A stretch of DNA of 64,000 nucleotides from Vreelandella sedimenti (lineage in GTDB: Bacteria; Pseudomonadota; Gammaproteobacteria; Pseudomonadales; Halomonadaceae): assembly GCF_013416325.1 (NCBI RefSeq), contig NZ_JACCGK010000016.1:1-64000 (forward strand), in the 5' to 3' direction. This document shows positions 52,426 through 61,723 of the stretch, piece by piece. The translations under genes were made by a program, and so were the position numbers. How positions within the stretch are numbered: position 1 is the stretch's first letter; each line of letters begins with the position of its first letter. Below the pieces are notes generated by a model, which had not been told where the DNA came from, made no database searches, and worked only from the letters and a program-made list of their open reading frames with translations.

Positions 52426-53388
52426 ATGTCATTCGAGCAAGCTGTTGTAAATCTGGAGCAAACCAACGCGGCGTTACAGGAAGAAGTGGTTCGCTTTCGT
52501 GATGCCGCGATGGGGTTTAACGCCGTTTATCCGACGATTACAGAAGGACGGCAAGCTGTCGATGACGGTAAATACTTCAGCGTCCCAGGCGGCGGCGCTT
52601 ATATGCGACTGTATCGACGGCAGGGTACGAGCTCTGAGTTGATCGCTGAGTTTCCTGATCGAGCCCAAGTGCAAAGCTTAGTCGATGTACTGGGAGGTCG
52701 TGGGGTTGTGGGCGGTTCTGGCGATCTGGTGGCGAGGGGCTATGGCAGTCTTGGTACAAATGCACGGCCGATGCCCGACGGTGATACTTTAGCTACGTTA
52801 AGCCAGTTTGGTCTATTTCATGTAGCTGCTAACGATCCTGATTTACCGCTTGTTACCGGTCTTGGCGTTGTTCTGCATTTGCCAGCTAATACAGCAGCAA
52901 ATGCTACTCAACTATTGTTTCGCGCGGGCGGCAGCAGGCAGGCACTAATCCGAGACGGCGGGCCAGGCAACTATAACCATTTCGTGCCTATCTTCCATGC
53001 CGGCAACATCCTTAGCCCTATTAGTTTCGATGATGAAGTACCCAGCGGCGGATTGATGGAGAGCGATAGCAACAGTGATGGTAGTTGGGAAATATTGGCC
53101 ACTGGTCGTATTAAAATGCGCATGAAAAAAGGGATAACGACTGGTATTACAAATCATTTCGATCTTCCCAAGCCGCTGGCTACTATCACAGGAGCGACTA
53201 TCAGTGTAACCACTGACACAGATTTAACAGCGTGGTCATCGAATGCGGATAGGGGATCTTTTAGGGCTAATGGCCGGTTTAATAATGCTGGCTCGATCAA
53301 CGTGCTTGCGGATTCAAACTTTTTTAATTCACCTACCTCGGGAGAAGTTGGCTCTGTTTTCATTGAAGTTGAGGGAGATTATATCTAA
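52426..53388 (+). CDS. Tail fibre-like protein
   Basis: A 320-residue protein. Its N-terminus (NLEQTNAALQEEVVRFRDAA) is a coiled coil followed by a domain of a type I recall from other tail fibres (GGGAYMRLYRRQG). The rest is a Gly/Ser-rich, probably beta-structured shaft and tip. It should bind the host surface. Coupled to the next gene by TAATG. Confidence 0.72.
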   Translation: MSFEQAVVNLEQTNAALQEEVVRFRDAAMGFNAVYPTITEGRQAVDDGKYFSVPGGGAYMRLYRRQGTSSELIAEFPDRAQVQSLVDVLGGRGVVGGSGDLVARGYGSLGTNARPMPDGDTLATLSQFGLFHVAANDPDLPLVTGLGVVLHLPANTAANATQLLFRAGGSRQALIRDGGPGNYNHFVPIFHAGNILSPISFDDEVPSGGLMESDSNSDGSWEILATGRIKMRMKKGITTGITNHFDLPKPLATITGATISVTTDTDLTAWSSNADRGSFRANGRFNNAGSINVLADSNFFNSPTSGEVGSVFIEVEGDYI

Positions 53389-53786
53389 TGAAATTACTCT
53401 TTCTGGCTAAAAGCAAGGCACCTACTTCATACAATGTAAACGGCCCATTAATTAACAATATCGACACCGGTCTATTTGTAGAAGGAAGCCAGTTTATCGG
53501 TAGTGAGGAAACGCGCGATGCGGGTATTTACGATATGTTCTGGCGGGATGGCGACCAGCATATCGTACTAGGTCAGCCCACTAAAACAACTGATACACCG
53601 TGGTCAGCACGAGAGGGTGAATGGATCGACGCGACTGATTACGACCCCTCGCAGCGGTACATAGTGGCTACCAACCACCATGCGTTAGCGCTGATAGAAA
53701 GTGGAGCGGCTGAATACTGGCAAGACCCGTCAGATGGGAAATGGACGGTTCGCATGATCGAAACAGAAGAGGAGCCCACAACATGA
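53388..53786 (+). CDS. Fibre-associated protein
   Basis: A 132-residue protein coupled to the fibre gene. Its second half (DYDPSQRYIVATNHHALALIESGAAEYWQDPSDGKW) looks like a small beta-domain. Probably an assembly factor or fibre cap (inference from position). Confidence 0.6.
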   Translation: MKLLFLAKSKAPTSYNVNGPLINNIDTGLFVEGSQFIGSEETRDAGIYDMFWRDGDQHIVLGQPTKTTDTPWSAREGEWIDATDYDPSQRYIVATNHHALALIESGAAEYWQDPSDGKWTVRMIETEEEPTT

Positions 53787-54094
53787 GCGAAGCCCAAGCC
53801 ACGTGGCGTATTACGCCAGAGCAGCAAGCCCAACAGGCGCTAGAAGCATGGCGCGCTACTACGGTCGCCAGCGCCTTCCAGGCCCACCAGGCCCTTGATG
53901 ATTTTAGTCTGATCGATCAGGTAGAAGCATTGCTGGATGACCCCGCGACCGCCACCAAAGCCCGCCGGGCGTGGCGCATGGCCACCGAGTTTCGCCGCCT
54001 CAGTCCTACGGTGCTAGAGCTGGCTGGAGTGCTGGGGTTAACCGATGAGCAGCTTGATGAACTGTTCAGGCACGCGCTGACGATCGAAGCCTAA
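53783..54094 (+). CDS. Fibre-associated helical protein
   Basis: A 103-residue helical protein resembling small tail-assembly proteins in size. ATG overlaps the previous stop; functional role unknown. Confidence 0.6.
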   Translation: MSEAQATWRITPEQQAQQALEAWRATTVASAFQAHQALDDFSLIDQVEALLDDPATATKARRAWRMATEFRRLSPTVLELAGVLGLTDEQLDELFRHALTIEA

Positions 54095-54112
54095 GCCTAC
54101 CTCACAATATTT

Positions 54113-54134
54113 ACCGCCGCGGAAGCGGTTTTTT
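54113..54134 (+). terminator. Intrinsic terminator before the nozzle gene
   Basis: ccgc-ggaa-gcgg (a GNRA-type loop) or accgc/gcggt, followed by six T residues. Confidence 0.7.
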
Positions 54135-54154
54135 ATGCCTGAAAGGTGGGCCCA

Positions 54155-55780
54155 TTGAAAATCCAACACAGCGCCTTTCGTGGCGAGCTACCTATTCTTG
54201 ATGCTCGATTGCTGCCAGAGAATAACGCCCAGCAGGCGCGTAATGTCTATTTAAAGCGCGGTACGCTTAAGCCTGAGCGCGCTCCTCTTAACATTGAGTC
54301 ACTGTCTTCGGTAGTAAACCCTTCGACGCTTTACCGCTATCCCAGCGGCAATGACGGACAAGGTTTCTGGCTGACGTGGGGCATGGGGCGCAACGTTAAT
54401 GTTGTAAAATCGCCGCTGGCTAATGACGACTTTTCCCGAGTGTACTGGACGGGGGACGGCCCACCAAAGATGGGCGGCATTAGCGATATTACCAGCGGTA
54501 CACCGCCGTACCCGGGCAGTAGTTACCGTTTGGGCATCCCTTTGCCAAACAGCGGGCCTAATGCATCCGCGCCTAGCAACCGCGCACCTGCCGGCGAGCG
54601 ACCGACCACGATGCTAGAAACCTCTTATGTAGTGACCCTGGTATCGAGGTTTGGCGAAGAAGGTGCACCCAGCGCGCCAAGTAACATCATTGAACGCTGG
54701 GATATGGTTAGCGGTGCGCCTGCAGGTGGTGAGGTGCAGCTAGCACTCCCGAGCGTGCCCAGCGGTAGCCATGACATTGTGACGAAACGCATTTACCGCG
54801 CCGAGTCCAGTGGCGTGTATCAATACGTGGCTGACGTCAGTGCCGCTACTAGCCAATACAGCGATAGCATTACCAGCGCGCAGCTAGGACGTTCGTTGCC
54901 GTCGGTTGAATGGGATATGCCGGATGCTCGCTTGCAAGGATTAACGGCGCTTCCTGGTGGTATTCTGGCGGGCTTCTTTGATAACACGCTGTGCCTTAGT
55001 GAAGCGTACTTGCCTCACGCCTGGCCAGTGGCGTACCAGTTAGCGTTTAAAGATAACATCGTCGCGATTGGTGCAACGTCGTCAGGACTGATCGTGGCCA
55101 CCCAAGGGCAACCCTATCTTGTCAGCGGATCGAGCCCCGAGGCCATGTCGCCTATGCAACTGGATGTTGACCAGCCGTGTCTATCAGCTCGCTCGCTGGT
55201 CGATATGGGCGAGTACATCATCTATGCCGGGCATGATGGGCTTGTGGCAGCCGGTGGCCGCGATGCGCGTGTAGTGACCGCCGAAGTTTTTACCCGCGAG
55301 CAATGGCAGGCGCTAAATCCGTCCAGCATGCACGCCTACCGTTATGATGGTCGCTATCTGGCGTTTTATGAAGGCGGGTGCATGGTGTTTACGCCCGGCG
55401 AGGGCGTGGAGTTCCTGGATATCAATGCGAGCGGAGGCTATTACGACATTGCAGCAGGTACGCTTTACTTGATCCAGGGCAGCACGATCAGTGCATGGGG
55501 GCAGGGAGATGCGATGACGTTCACATGGCGTTCTCGTTTACATGAGGCAGCGCCTGGCAGTGCTGGTTTTAGCTGCGGCAAGGTTATTGCATCCAATTAC
55601 CCGGTGCGACTGATTATCTGGGCTGACGGCAACCAGGTGATGGATGCCGAGATAGTGAGCCCTTCTATGTTTCGCCTGCCGCCTGGCTACACACTTTGCC
55701 GTGATTGGGAGCTTGAAATTCAAGGCACCAACGAAGTGCAATCCATGCAAATAGCGACCTCGCCCAGCGAATTAGTTTAA
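54155..55780 (+). CDS. Tail nozzle / stabilisation protein
   Basis: A 541-residue protein with an N-terminal segment typical of packaged-DNA stabilisation or tail-tube B proteins (AFRGELPILDARLLPENNAQQARNVYLKRG), followed by a beta-propeller-like region with many strand repeats. It would plug the portal and form the tail nozzle. TTG 54155 has AAAGGTGGG five bases upstream and is preferred to the GTG at 54146. Confidence 0.8.
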   Translation: MKIQHSAFRGELPILDARLLPENNAQQARNVYLKRGTLKPERAPLNIESLSSVVNPSTLYRYPSGNDGQGFWLTWGMGRNVNVVKSPLANDDFSRVYWTGDGPPKMGGISDITSGTPPYPGSSYRLGIPLPNSGPNASAPSNRAPAGERPTTMLETSYVVTLVSRFGEEGAPSAPSNIIERWDMVSGAPAGGEVQLALPSVPSGSHDIVTKRIYRAESSGVYQYVADVSAATSQYSDSITSAQLGRSLPSVEWDMPDARLQGLTALPGGILAGFFDNTLCLSEAYLPHAWPVAYQLAFKDNIVAIGATSSGLIVATQGQPYLVSGSSPEAMSPMQLDVDQPCLSARSLVDMGEYIIYAGHDGLVAAGGRDARVVTAEVFTREQWQALNPSSMHAYRYDGRYLAFYEGGCMVFTPGEGVEFLDINASGGYYDIAAGTLYLIQGSTISAWGQGDAMTFTWRSRLHEAAPGSAGFSCGKVIASNYPVRLIIWADGNQVMDAEIVSPSMFRLPPGYTLCRDWELEIQGTNEVQSMQIATSPSELV

Positions 55781-55792
55781 ACCTCTTTGGCC

Positions 55793-55804
55793 CACCGTGA
55801 GGTG
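55793..55804 (+). promoter_or_regulatory. GNRA-loop hairpin with ribosome site
   Basis: cacc-gtga-ggtg. GAGGTG is also the ribosome site of the next gene (ATG 55808). Confidence 0.65.
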
Positions 55805-55807
55805 CCC

Positions 55808-58672
55808 ATGAACCGACGCCGTCGGACATTACCGCCAGTGCCTCCGAAGGCACCGAGCGAGCTACGCCCCCTCATTGCCGCCATGACCGAGATACTTGAA
55901 ACCGGTGAAGGTGTGCGCGGCGATCCGCTTGATCGCAAGGTAACCCTACGCGACCTACTGGATAGCGGCATTGGAAAGCTAAAGCCGGGGATGCGCCCCA
56001 ATCAAGATGGCAATTTAGATTCGGGCTTACTGCCGCCAGCGCCTGATTTAAGCATACCGCCAGCGCCGTCGGGTTTTGATGCTCAGGGCGGCTTCTACGG
56101 CATGATCAACCTGAGCTGGACCATTCCCGGCCAGCAGTACCGCAACCATGCCTACACCAACATTTTCCGTAGCGAGGAAGATAATTTTTCTAATGCGGAA
56201 ATAATTGGCCGCGAAGCGGGCGGCTTCTATACCGATTACGTGCGTGATGATGCTGTTGATCCTGACGATCCCACTAAGCTCAAGGGCTATTACTACTGGA
56301 TTACCTTCACGTCGGTAGTCGACATCGAAGGCCCGCCCAACAGCCCGAACGGCACTTATGCCACGCCACTGGCTGACCTTGGTTATGTGATCGAGTTAAT
56401 CACGGGTCAGATTGATGAAGGCGTATTAGCGCAAACGTTGCAAACCGAGATTGCCCGTATCGGTGAGTTAGACACTGTGCTGAACGGCCCAGAGTCATTG
56501 GACGGCACCGTCGCAAATCGTCTCGCCGAGGAACGGGAAGAACGAATTGCAGGGCTTGATGGGGAGCGGGCCGAGCGCATTGAAAGCCTGACGTTTGAAG
56601 CGCAGGCGCGCGCGCAAGCGATCCAGGAAGCGACCGATAATCTGACGACAACCATCACGCAAGCGACCGAGCAGTTGCAGCTTGAGGACAGTCTGCTCGC
56701 GTTGCAGCAAGACGTAATGGCTGCCACGTACAACGCTAATGCCGCCTCGATCTACTCGATGGCCCAGGTGCGTATCAATGATAACGAACTGTTTGCTACT
56801 CAGATTAACCAGCTGTTTGGGAGCGTGGGCGACAACGAAGCGCTAATTCTCAACGAGCAGCAGATACGCATTGATCAGTTTAGCTCGCTGTCTACCCAGG
56901 TCGGAATCCTCTCCGCGCGACTCGAAGCGCGACCCTCGCTGGCAAGCAGCTTTGAGCCTGGCAGTGACTACAATGCGTGGTATGCATCGACTGGCAGCAG
57001 CCTAAGCCCTGAAACAAGTGACGTTTACGCGGGGCAGCAGGCGGCGCTTATCGCGTCAACGCTTCCGAGTGCAAACCCGCAATCTGACGGCGTGCGCCGC
57101 ACGATTAGCCCAGACACAACAAGTGAGTTTGCGGGTAACGAAATACGCCTTTCGCTCTATGCCAAACAGCCCGCGAGTAGTGCCAGCGCTGAATTTGCGG
57201 TGGCTTACTGCATTGATGGCGTATTTGGTGAATGGGTGCATTTTAACGCGACTAACGATTACGCATTTTATGATGTAGTCATTACGGTGCCCGCTGACAC
57301 TGAAGGGCTAGACCATGAGCTAGTGATATGGGGTGATACGTCAGGGGGAGGCGATGGCGTGCTGGTGGATCGGGTGCTGGTCACGTTTGCTGAAACAGAC
57401 ATCCCCGAGGTCACGGCAGCGATTGAGCAGGTTCAGCAGGCCCTTGCCGACCAAGAGCAAGCTGTTGCCAGTGAACTACAAGCGTTTCTATCTCAGCTCG
57501 ATGCCAATACGGCGTCCATTCAAAACGAAAGCGAAGCACGCGCCACGCAATACGATGCGTTGGCAAGCGACTTGGAAACACTCACCGTCCAGACACAAGA
57601 CAACACGGCAGATATCGTTGCTGAACGTGAAGCATGGTCAAGTGCCGTCGATGCGCTAGCAGTCGAAGTTGAAGGGTTGATGGCGGCCGTTGGTGACGAC
57701 GTTGCTCTTATCACGGAGGAGTCAAAGGCGAGGGCGGCAGAGGATGAGCTGCTGGCGGCGGTACAGCGCGTTATCTCTGCCTCCCGGGGCACCGCGTCGG
57801 CGACGTTCTACAGCCTTGAAGAAGTGCGCATCGACGATAATGAGGCGACGGCATTACGTATTAATGGCGTAGAAGTGGAGCTGGCCGATGCGTTCTCGGC
57901 GATAGAGCAAACGCAGAGCCTCTTGGCGTCTGAATCACAATCACTAGCCAACCAGATTACCACCGTGGCCTCCGAGCTCGGCAGTGATTTATCAGCGGTT
58001 CAGCAAACCATCAGCACTGAAGTAAACCGCCTAGATGGCCGCATAAATTCCCAGGCGCAATCGTTGATTGCTGTGCAATCTAGCCTCGACAGCGATATTG
58101 CATCGGTTCAGCAGTCGCTTAACACCAATATAAATCGTGTTGATGGTGAGCTGGTCAGCATCGGAGCTCTCTATACTGCCCAAGTACAGGTGAATGGCTT
58201 GATAGGTGGTTTTGGCATCTATAACGATGGCACCCAGGTAGATGCTGGTTTCGACGTGGACAGCTTCTTTTTAGGCCGCACCAACGCTAACAAGCGCCGT
58301 CCATTCATCATGGATAATGACGTTGTGTACATGAACAACGCCATGATTCGCAACGGCTCTATCCAGGAAGGACAGTTGGGGGCTATCACCATTGGCAAGT
58401 TCTTCCTCAATGACGGGTCACCGGTCACTACTGTCGGCGGCCTAATCCGTGCCGACGCTATCGACGCTGATAATTTGAGTGTGGCTGAAGCGGCAACATT
58501 TTATGGTTTTGCTGCCTCAAGCGATTGGCCGAACTCAGGGTGGGCGCTTAATCCTAACGGTGACTTTGGTCTTAAATCAGTCAGCACCGGGGGAAGAGTT
58601 GAGCAAAATGGTGACGGCATGAGCGTTTATGACTCTAGCAGTCGGTTAAGGGTCAGGATCGGTCAACTATGA
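55808..58672 (+). CDS. Long tail protein with lambda-J-like C-terminal domain
   Basis: A 954-residue protein. N-terminal: short basic start and a fibronectin-like domain (GGFYGMINLSWTIPGQQYRN, about 95-190). Middle: long helical coiled coil with two similar blocks (YSMAQVRINDNELFATQIN and YSLEEVRIDDNEATALRIN) around a carbohydrate-binding-like insert. C-terminal: from about residue 787, YTAQVQVNGLIGGFGIYND...FDVDSFFLGR and IMDNDVVYMNNAMIRNGSI match the DUF1983 domain of lambda J. It probably contacts the receptor. Mosaic origin is likely. Confidence 0.8.
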   Translation: MNRRRRTLPPVPPKAPSELRPLIAAMTEILETGEGVRGDPLDRKVTLRDLLDSGIGKLKPGMRPNQDGNLDSGLLPPAPDLSIPPAPSGFDAQGGFYGMINLSWTIPGQQYRNHAYTNIFRSEEDNFSNAEIIGREAGGFYTDYVRDDAVDPDDPTKLKGYYYWITFTSVVDIEGPPNSPNGTYATPLADLGYVIELITGQIDEGVLAQTLQTEIARIGELDTVLNGPESLDGTVANRLAEEREERIAGLDGERAERIESLTFEAQARAQAIQEATDNLTTTITQATEQLQLEDSLLALQQDVMAATYNANAASIYSMAQVRINDNELFATQINQLFGSVGDNEALILNEQQIRIDQFSSLSTQVGILSARLEARPSLASSFEPGSDYNAWYASTGSSLSPETSDVYAGQQAALIASTLPSANPQSDGVRRTISPDTTSEFAGNEIRLSLYAKQPASSASAEFAVAYCIDGVFGEWVHFNATNDYAFYDVVITVPADTEGLDHELVIWGDTSGGGDGVLVDRVLVTFAETDIPEVTAAIEQVQQALADQEQAVASELQAFLSQLDANTASIQNESEARATQYDALASDLETLTVQTQDNTADIVAEREAWSSAVDALAVEVEGLMAAVGDDVALITEESKARAAEDELLAAVQRVISASRGTASATFYSLEEVRIDDNEATALRINGVEVELADAFSAIEQTQSLLASESQSLANQITTVASELGSDLSAVQQTISTEVNRLDGRINSQAQSLIAVQSSLDSDIASVQQSLNTNINRVDGELVSIGALYTAQVQVNGLIGGFGIYNDGTQVDAGFDVDSFFLGRTNANKRRPFIMDNDVVYMNNAMIRNGSIQEGQLGAITIGKFFLNDGSPVTTVGGLIRADAIDADNLSVAEAATFYGFAASSDWPNSGWALNPNGDFGLKSVSTGGRVEQNGDGMSVYDSSSRLRVRIGQL

Positions 58673-59016
58673 GCTTTGGCTTTGAAATATACGGCCCCGG
58701 CGGCCAGCTATGGTTAAGTAGCAATGATTTAACGGTTCGCACCGTGGGCTCGTTTAGGCTTTTTGGCACCAGTGGCAATATTTACAACGCTGCCATTAAC
58801 CCAAACGCTACTTATTCCCTCGCCTTTACCTACTACTACACCGGTGATATTGCGTATCAGGTGGGGCCTGAATACATGGATGCCGTCGATAACATGCCCG
58901 CAAGCGGGTTTTTGCCTCCCAGAATAACAGTGACGTTTTACCAAGGCCGCGCTTACTGGCAGAGCTCTTATGATCTTGCGGGGTATGCGTACTTATCAAT
59001 TTTTTCAACAGGATGA
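58669..59016 (+). CDS. Tail-tip accessory protein 1
   Basis: A 115-residue protein rich in Tyr, Ser and Gly with beta-strand pattern. It overlaps the end of the J-like gene (ATGA), and proteins of this kind often follow J-like genes. Its N-terminus (FGFEIYGPGGQLWLSSND) resembles that of the next gene. Probably part of the tail tip (inference). Confidence 0.6.
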   Translation: MSFGFEIYGPGGQLWLSSNDLTVRTVGSFRLFGTSGNIYNAAINPNATYSLAFTYYYTGDIAYQVGPEYMDAVDNMPASGFLPPRITVTFYQGRAYWQSSYDLAGYAYLSIFSTG

Positions 59017-59019
59017 GTC

Positions 59020-59814
59020 ATGGCCTACGGCATCGATATAAGAAACAGTAATGGTCGCGTTCTGATTGATGGTGAAAATCAAAACTACTTTCTAATACTA
59101 AGAAGGGCGATCACGGTAACGTTTAACCGGAAGCCGGACAATATTGAGAATGGCTGGTTTCCGAAAACGGTATTTTTCCCCAGCACTATTACTACGCAAA
59201 TGCCGCCTTACTTGTGCCTTAGGCATACTGGCGGGCGTCCTATTGGAATAACGAAGCTTATCGGATCGCCAGGCAACTGGCGTGGCTTCGATGCTTGCAC
59301 CAACTTTACTGGCAACCCAGATAGGGTCACTTCATCGGTCAGCAGCAACATTGAATACGAAGTGTATATCAATGCCCAGAATGCTATTGGTGCCGCCATT
59401 GCCGCGGGATATTGGTTTGATGCCACGCACGGCATATTAGTCAATGACGCGGGAGGCGGGCGAGTATTCGACTCTCGGCTAATCAACCAGGCAATTATCA
59501 GCACTGGCCAGGTGAATACCGGCATTTCAGAATTTGAAGCGCGGCAGAACACGTCTGATCTCAACTCTTACAATTATTTCGAGGCCCGAGAGGGTAATGT
59601 GGTGCTGTCATTGCCCAACAGCACGATGATTGATTTTTACCCGCTGATGGGCGTCTACGGCCGACAACACAAGATGCGACCCTTTCTGGTGGGTAATACT
59701 GTACGGCTTTATTTTGCTTGGGAGCATCGCCGTTTCTCTGCAACGGTTGGCTTCTATGGCTCACACACCGATGTAACCCCTGGTTATATGCTGACTCGTA
59801 GGCAATCGTTCTAA
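59020..59814 (+). CDS. Tail-tip accessory protein 2
   Basis: A 264-residue, beta-rich protein starting YGIDIRNSNGRVLIDGENQN. It appears to be a longer relative of the preceding protein. Its ATG lies just three bases after the previous stop. Confidence 0.6.
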   Translation: MAYGIDIRNSNGRVLIDGENQNYFLILRRAITVTFNRKPDNIENGWFPKTVFFPSTITTQMPPYLCLRHTGGRPIGITKLIGSPGNWRGFDACTNFTGNPDRVTSSVSSNIEYEVYINAQNAIGAAIAAGYWFDATHGILVNDAGGGRVFDSRLINQAIISTGQVNTGISEFEARQNTSDLNSYNYFEAREGNVVLSLPNSTMIDFYPLMGVYGRQHKMRPFLVGNTVRLYFAWEHRRFSATVGFYGSHTDVTPGYMLTRRQSF

Positions 59815-59855
59815 GCGTCCAGCCAATCCTGCTATACTGATCCTTTAAACTGGCT

Positions 59856-59867
59856 CACCGTGAGGTG
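59856..59867 (+). promoter_or_regulatory. GNRA-loop hairpin with ribosome site
   Basis: cacc-gtga-ggtg, identical to the hairpin at 55793, just before ATG 59871. Confidence 0.65.
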
Positions 59868-59870
59868 CCC

Positions 59871-60359
59871 ATGCCACGTCAAAATGAAGCTGCTTTTTTA
59901 CGCAGTGTGCTTTGCAATAACGAAGCGGCCGCAGCCTATTGCGAGATGCTGTTTCGTATCTCTCAGACGCTTGATGACCTCATCGATAAAGATAAGCCGG
60001 TCACCGATGCCGTGCTGATTCGCACCTTCTGGGAAGCGCTGATCGAGCTGCCCGCGAATCCCTTCTATCGTCAACACGAACCCTACCTTCGCCCACTCAT
60101 GGCCAGCGCCTTACAAGACTGGCGCGATAGCGCGTGCCTGGAGCGCTCTGATAACCACCACTACAAAACCCTAGCCTTTGTTCTCCGTGACCAACTAACC
60201 GGCATGGTGTCCCAGTGTGCCTACTTGGTTGGTGGCTATGAGTGGATGAATAAAGTCAGCCTTTCTATTCGTGATCACTTCCACGAAGACACGCTGGAAG
60301 CGTACCTCGATGGGTTTGCTAAACCAGCAGAACCAGATAAAGAGGGAGTCGACTCATGA
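59871..60359 (+). CDS. Conserved podovirus-type protein
   Basis: A 162-residue protein with helical pattern (AAYCEMLFRISQTLDDLIDK, NPFYRQHEPYLRPLMASALQDW). Similar proteins occur ahead of internal virion protein genes in podoviruses. No function is known. Confidence 0.7.
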   Translation: MPRQNEAAFLRSVLCNNEAAAAYCEMLFRISQTLDDLIDKDKPVTDAVLIRTFWEALIELPANPFYRQHEPYLRPLMASALQDWRDSACLERSDNHHYKTLAFVLRDQLTGMVSQCAYLVGGYEWMNKVSLSIRDHFHEDTLEAYLDGFAKPAEPDKEGVDS

Positions 60360-60976
60360 GCGGAGGCGGTGGTGGTGATAGCAAAGTAAAAGACACACCC
60401 GAGCAGCGTCAGCTTGCCCAGGTAGCGGCGGAAAAATGGAACTACGCCCAAGAGAACCTGGCGCCGCTTGAGAACGCCTACATGGAATCCGTAGGCGATA
60501 TGACCAGCGATGCCAACATGAGCTATATCGCGGGCCGCACGTTGCAAAGCCAGCAGCAGGCGGTAAGTGATGCGAGCGAACAGGCGGGCATGCAGCTAGG
60601 GCAAGCGGGCGTTGACCCTTCTAGCGGTCGTTACCAAACGGCCATGAGCGATATTGCACTAGGTGGTGCCAGTGCCGGCGGTGAAACCTTGGGCCGCGCT
60701 CAGTTTGAGCAAGAGAATCAGCAGATTCAGGGGCTGCAAAACATCGTGGCCATCGGCCAAGGGGAAAGCGGTCAGGCACAGGCAGGGCTCTCAGGTGTGG
60801 CTGCACAATCAGCGCAGGATGCACAACAGACCGCTGCGAATCGTTTCAACCGTAAAAGTGCCAACCTGCAGCTTCTCGGCCAGGTCGCCGGTGCCGGTAC
60901 CGCTAGCTATATGAACCAGCCCAGCCAGCCTCAAGGGCTAAATCTCTATAACCAAGCAAGCACAGGCGGGGTATAG
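60356..60976 (+). CDS. Internal virion (ejection) protein candidate 1
   Basis: A 206-residue Gln/Ala/Gly-rich protein, mostly helical and of low complexity. It starts a series of such proteins, as in podovirus ejection modules where they are injected with DNA to form a channel. ATGA-coupled to the previous gene. Confidence 0.7.
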   Translation: MSGGGGGDSKVKDTPEQRQLAQVAAEKWNYAQENLAPLENAYMESVGDMTSDANMSYIAGRTLQSQQQAVSDASEQAGMQLGQAGVDPSSGRYQTAMSDIALGGASAGGETLGRAQFEQENQQIQGLQNIVAIGQGESGQAQAGLSGVAAQSAQDAQQTAANRFNRKSANLQLLGQVAGAGTASYMNQPSQPQGLNLYNQASTGGV

Positions 60977-60979
60977 GCG

Positions 60980-61456
60980 ATGCAATATCAACCCACGCTA
61001 GGCCAAATCAATTATGCGCCCTCGGAAGTTGCCCAGCAGCGTGTCGACCCGAGCCAAGCCATGCGCGGTGACCAGGGCGCTTCACAGCTTCTTGGCCAAC
61101 TCAATCGCGCCCAGTGGAATGACTGGCTCAACCGTTTCTCACCCTACGTTGATGAGCTGGCGAATGTCGCGCAAGACAGCAGCGCGCCCGGGACAGCCGC
61201 CGCAAATGCCAGCAGTGCCGTTGGTTTGGCTTACGACAATAGCCAGCAGGGGCTTGACCAGCAGCGCCAAGGGTACGGCATCAACCAAACGCCTCAGCAG
61301 CAAGCCGCCGAGCAGCGGCGTACCAGTATCGAGCGCAGCGCCTCCATGGTGAGCGCAGGCAATGAAGCGCGCATCTCTGCCCAAGACAGGCAGGACGCGA
61401 TACTTGCTGGCGGCATGGGCCTCTCCAACATTCCTGACCGAGTGATGAACCAATGA
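60980..61456 (+). CDS. Internal virion (ejection) protein candidate 2
   Basis: A 158-residue Gln/Ser/Ala-rich helical protein, of similar composition. It ends in an ATGA overlap with the next gene. Confidence 0.7.
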   Translation: MQYQPTLGQINYAPSEVAQQRVDPSQAMRGDQGASQLLGQLNRAQWNDWLNRFSPYVDELANVAQDSSAPGTAAANASSAVGLAYDNSQQGLDQQRQGYGINQTPQQQAAEQRRTSIERSASMVSAGNEARISAQDRQDAILAGGMGLSNIPDRVMNQ

Positions 61457-61713
61457 GCTATGGATTACTAGGCCTTCGTCAGCAAATGGAAGGCGAGGCC
61501 ATGCAGGGGCTAAGCGACCTCGCTGGCCAGCAGCGTCAGGCCGAAATGCAGGAAGAACAAATGCAGCAGGCAGAGAAGGCCCAAAAGATGAGCGCCGTTG
61601 GCACGGGGGCGGGCGTTGGCATGATGGCCGGTATGCAGGCAGGTAGCGTTGGCGGGCCTGTGGGTGCTGCGATTGGTGCGGGTATAGGCCTACTTGCCAG
61701 TTCGATTTTCTAG
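61453..61713 (+). CDS. Glycine-zipper membrane protein
   Basis: An 86-residue protein. A Met/Gln-rich helix is followed by a glycine-zipper hydrophobic region (GTGAGVGMMAGMQAGSVGGP, AAIGAGIGLLASSIF) that could insert in a membrane. Likely an ejection component forming part of the trans-envelope channel (inference). Confidence 0.7.
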   Translation: MSYGLLGLRQQMEGEAMQGLSDLAGQQRQAEMQEEQMQQAEKAQKMSAVGTGAGVGMMAGMQAGSVGGPVGAAIGAGIGLLASSIF

Positions 61714-61723
61714 GGAGAAGACC

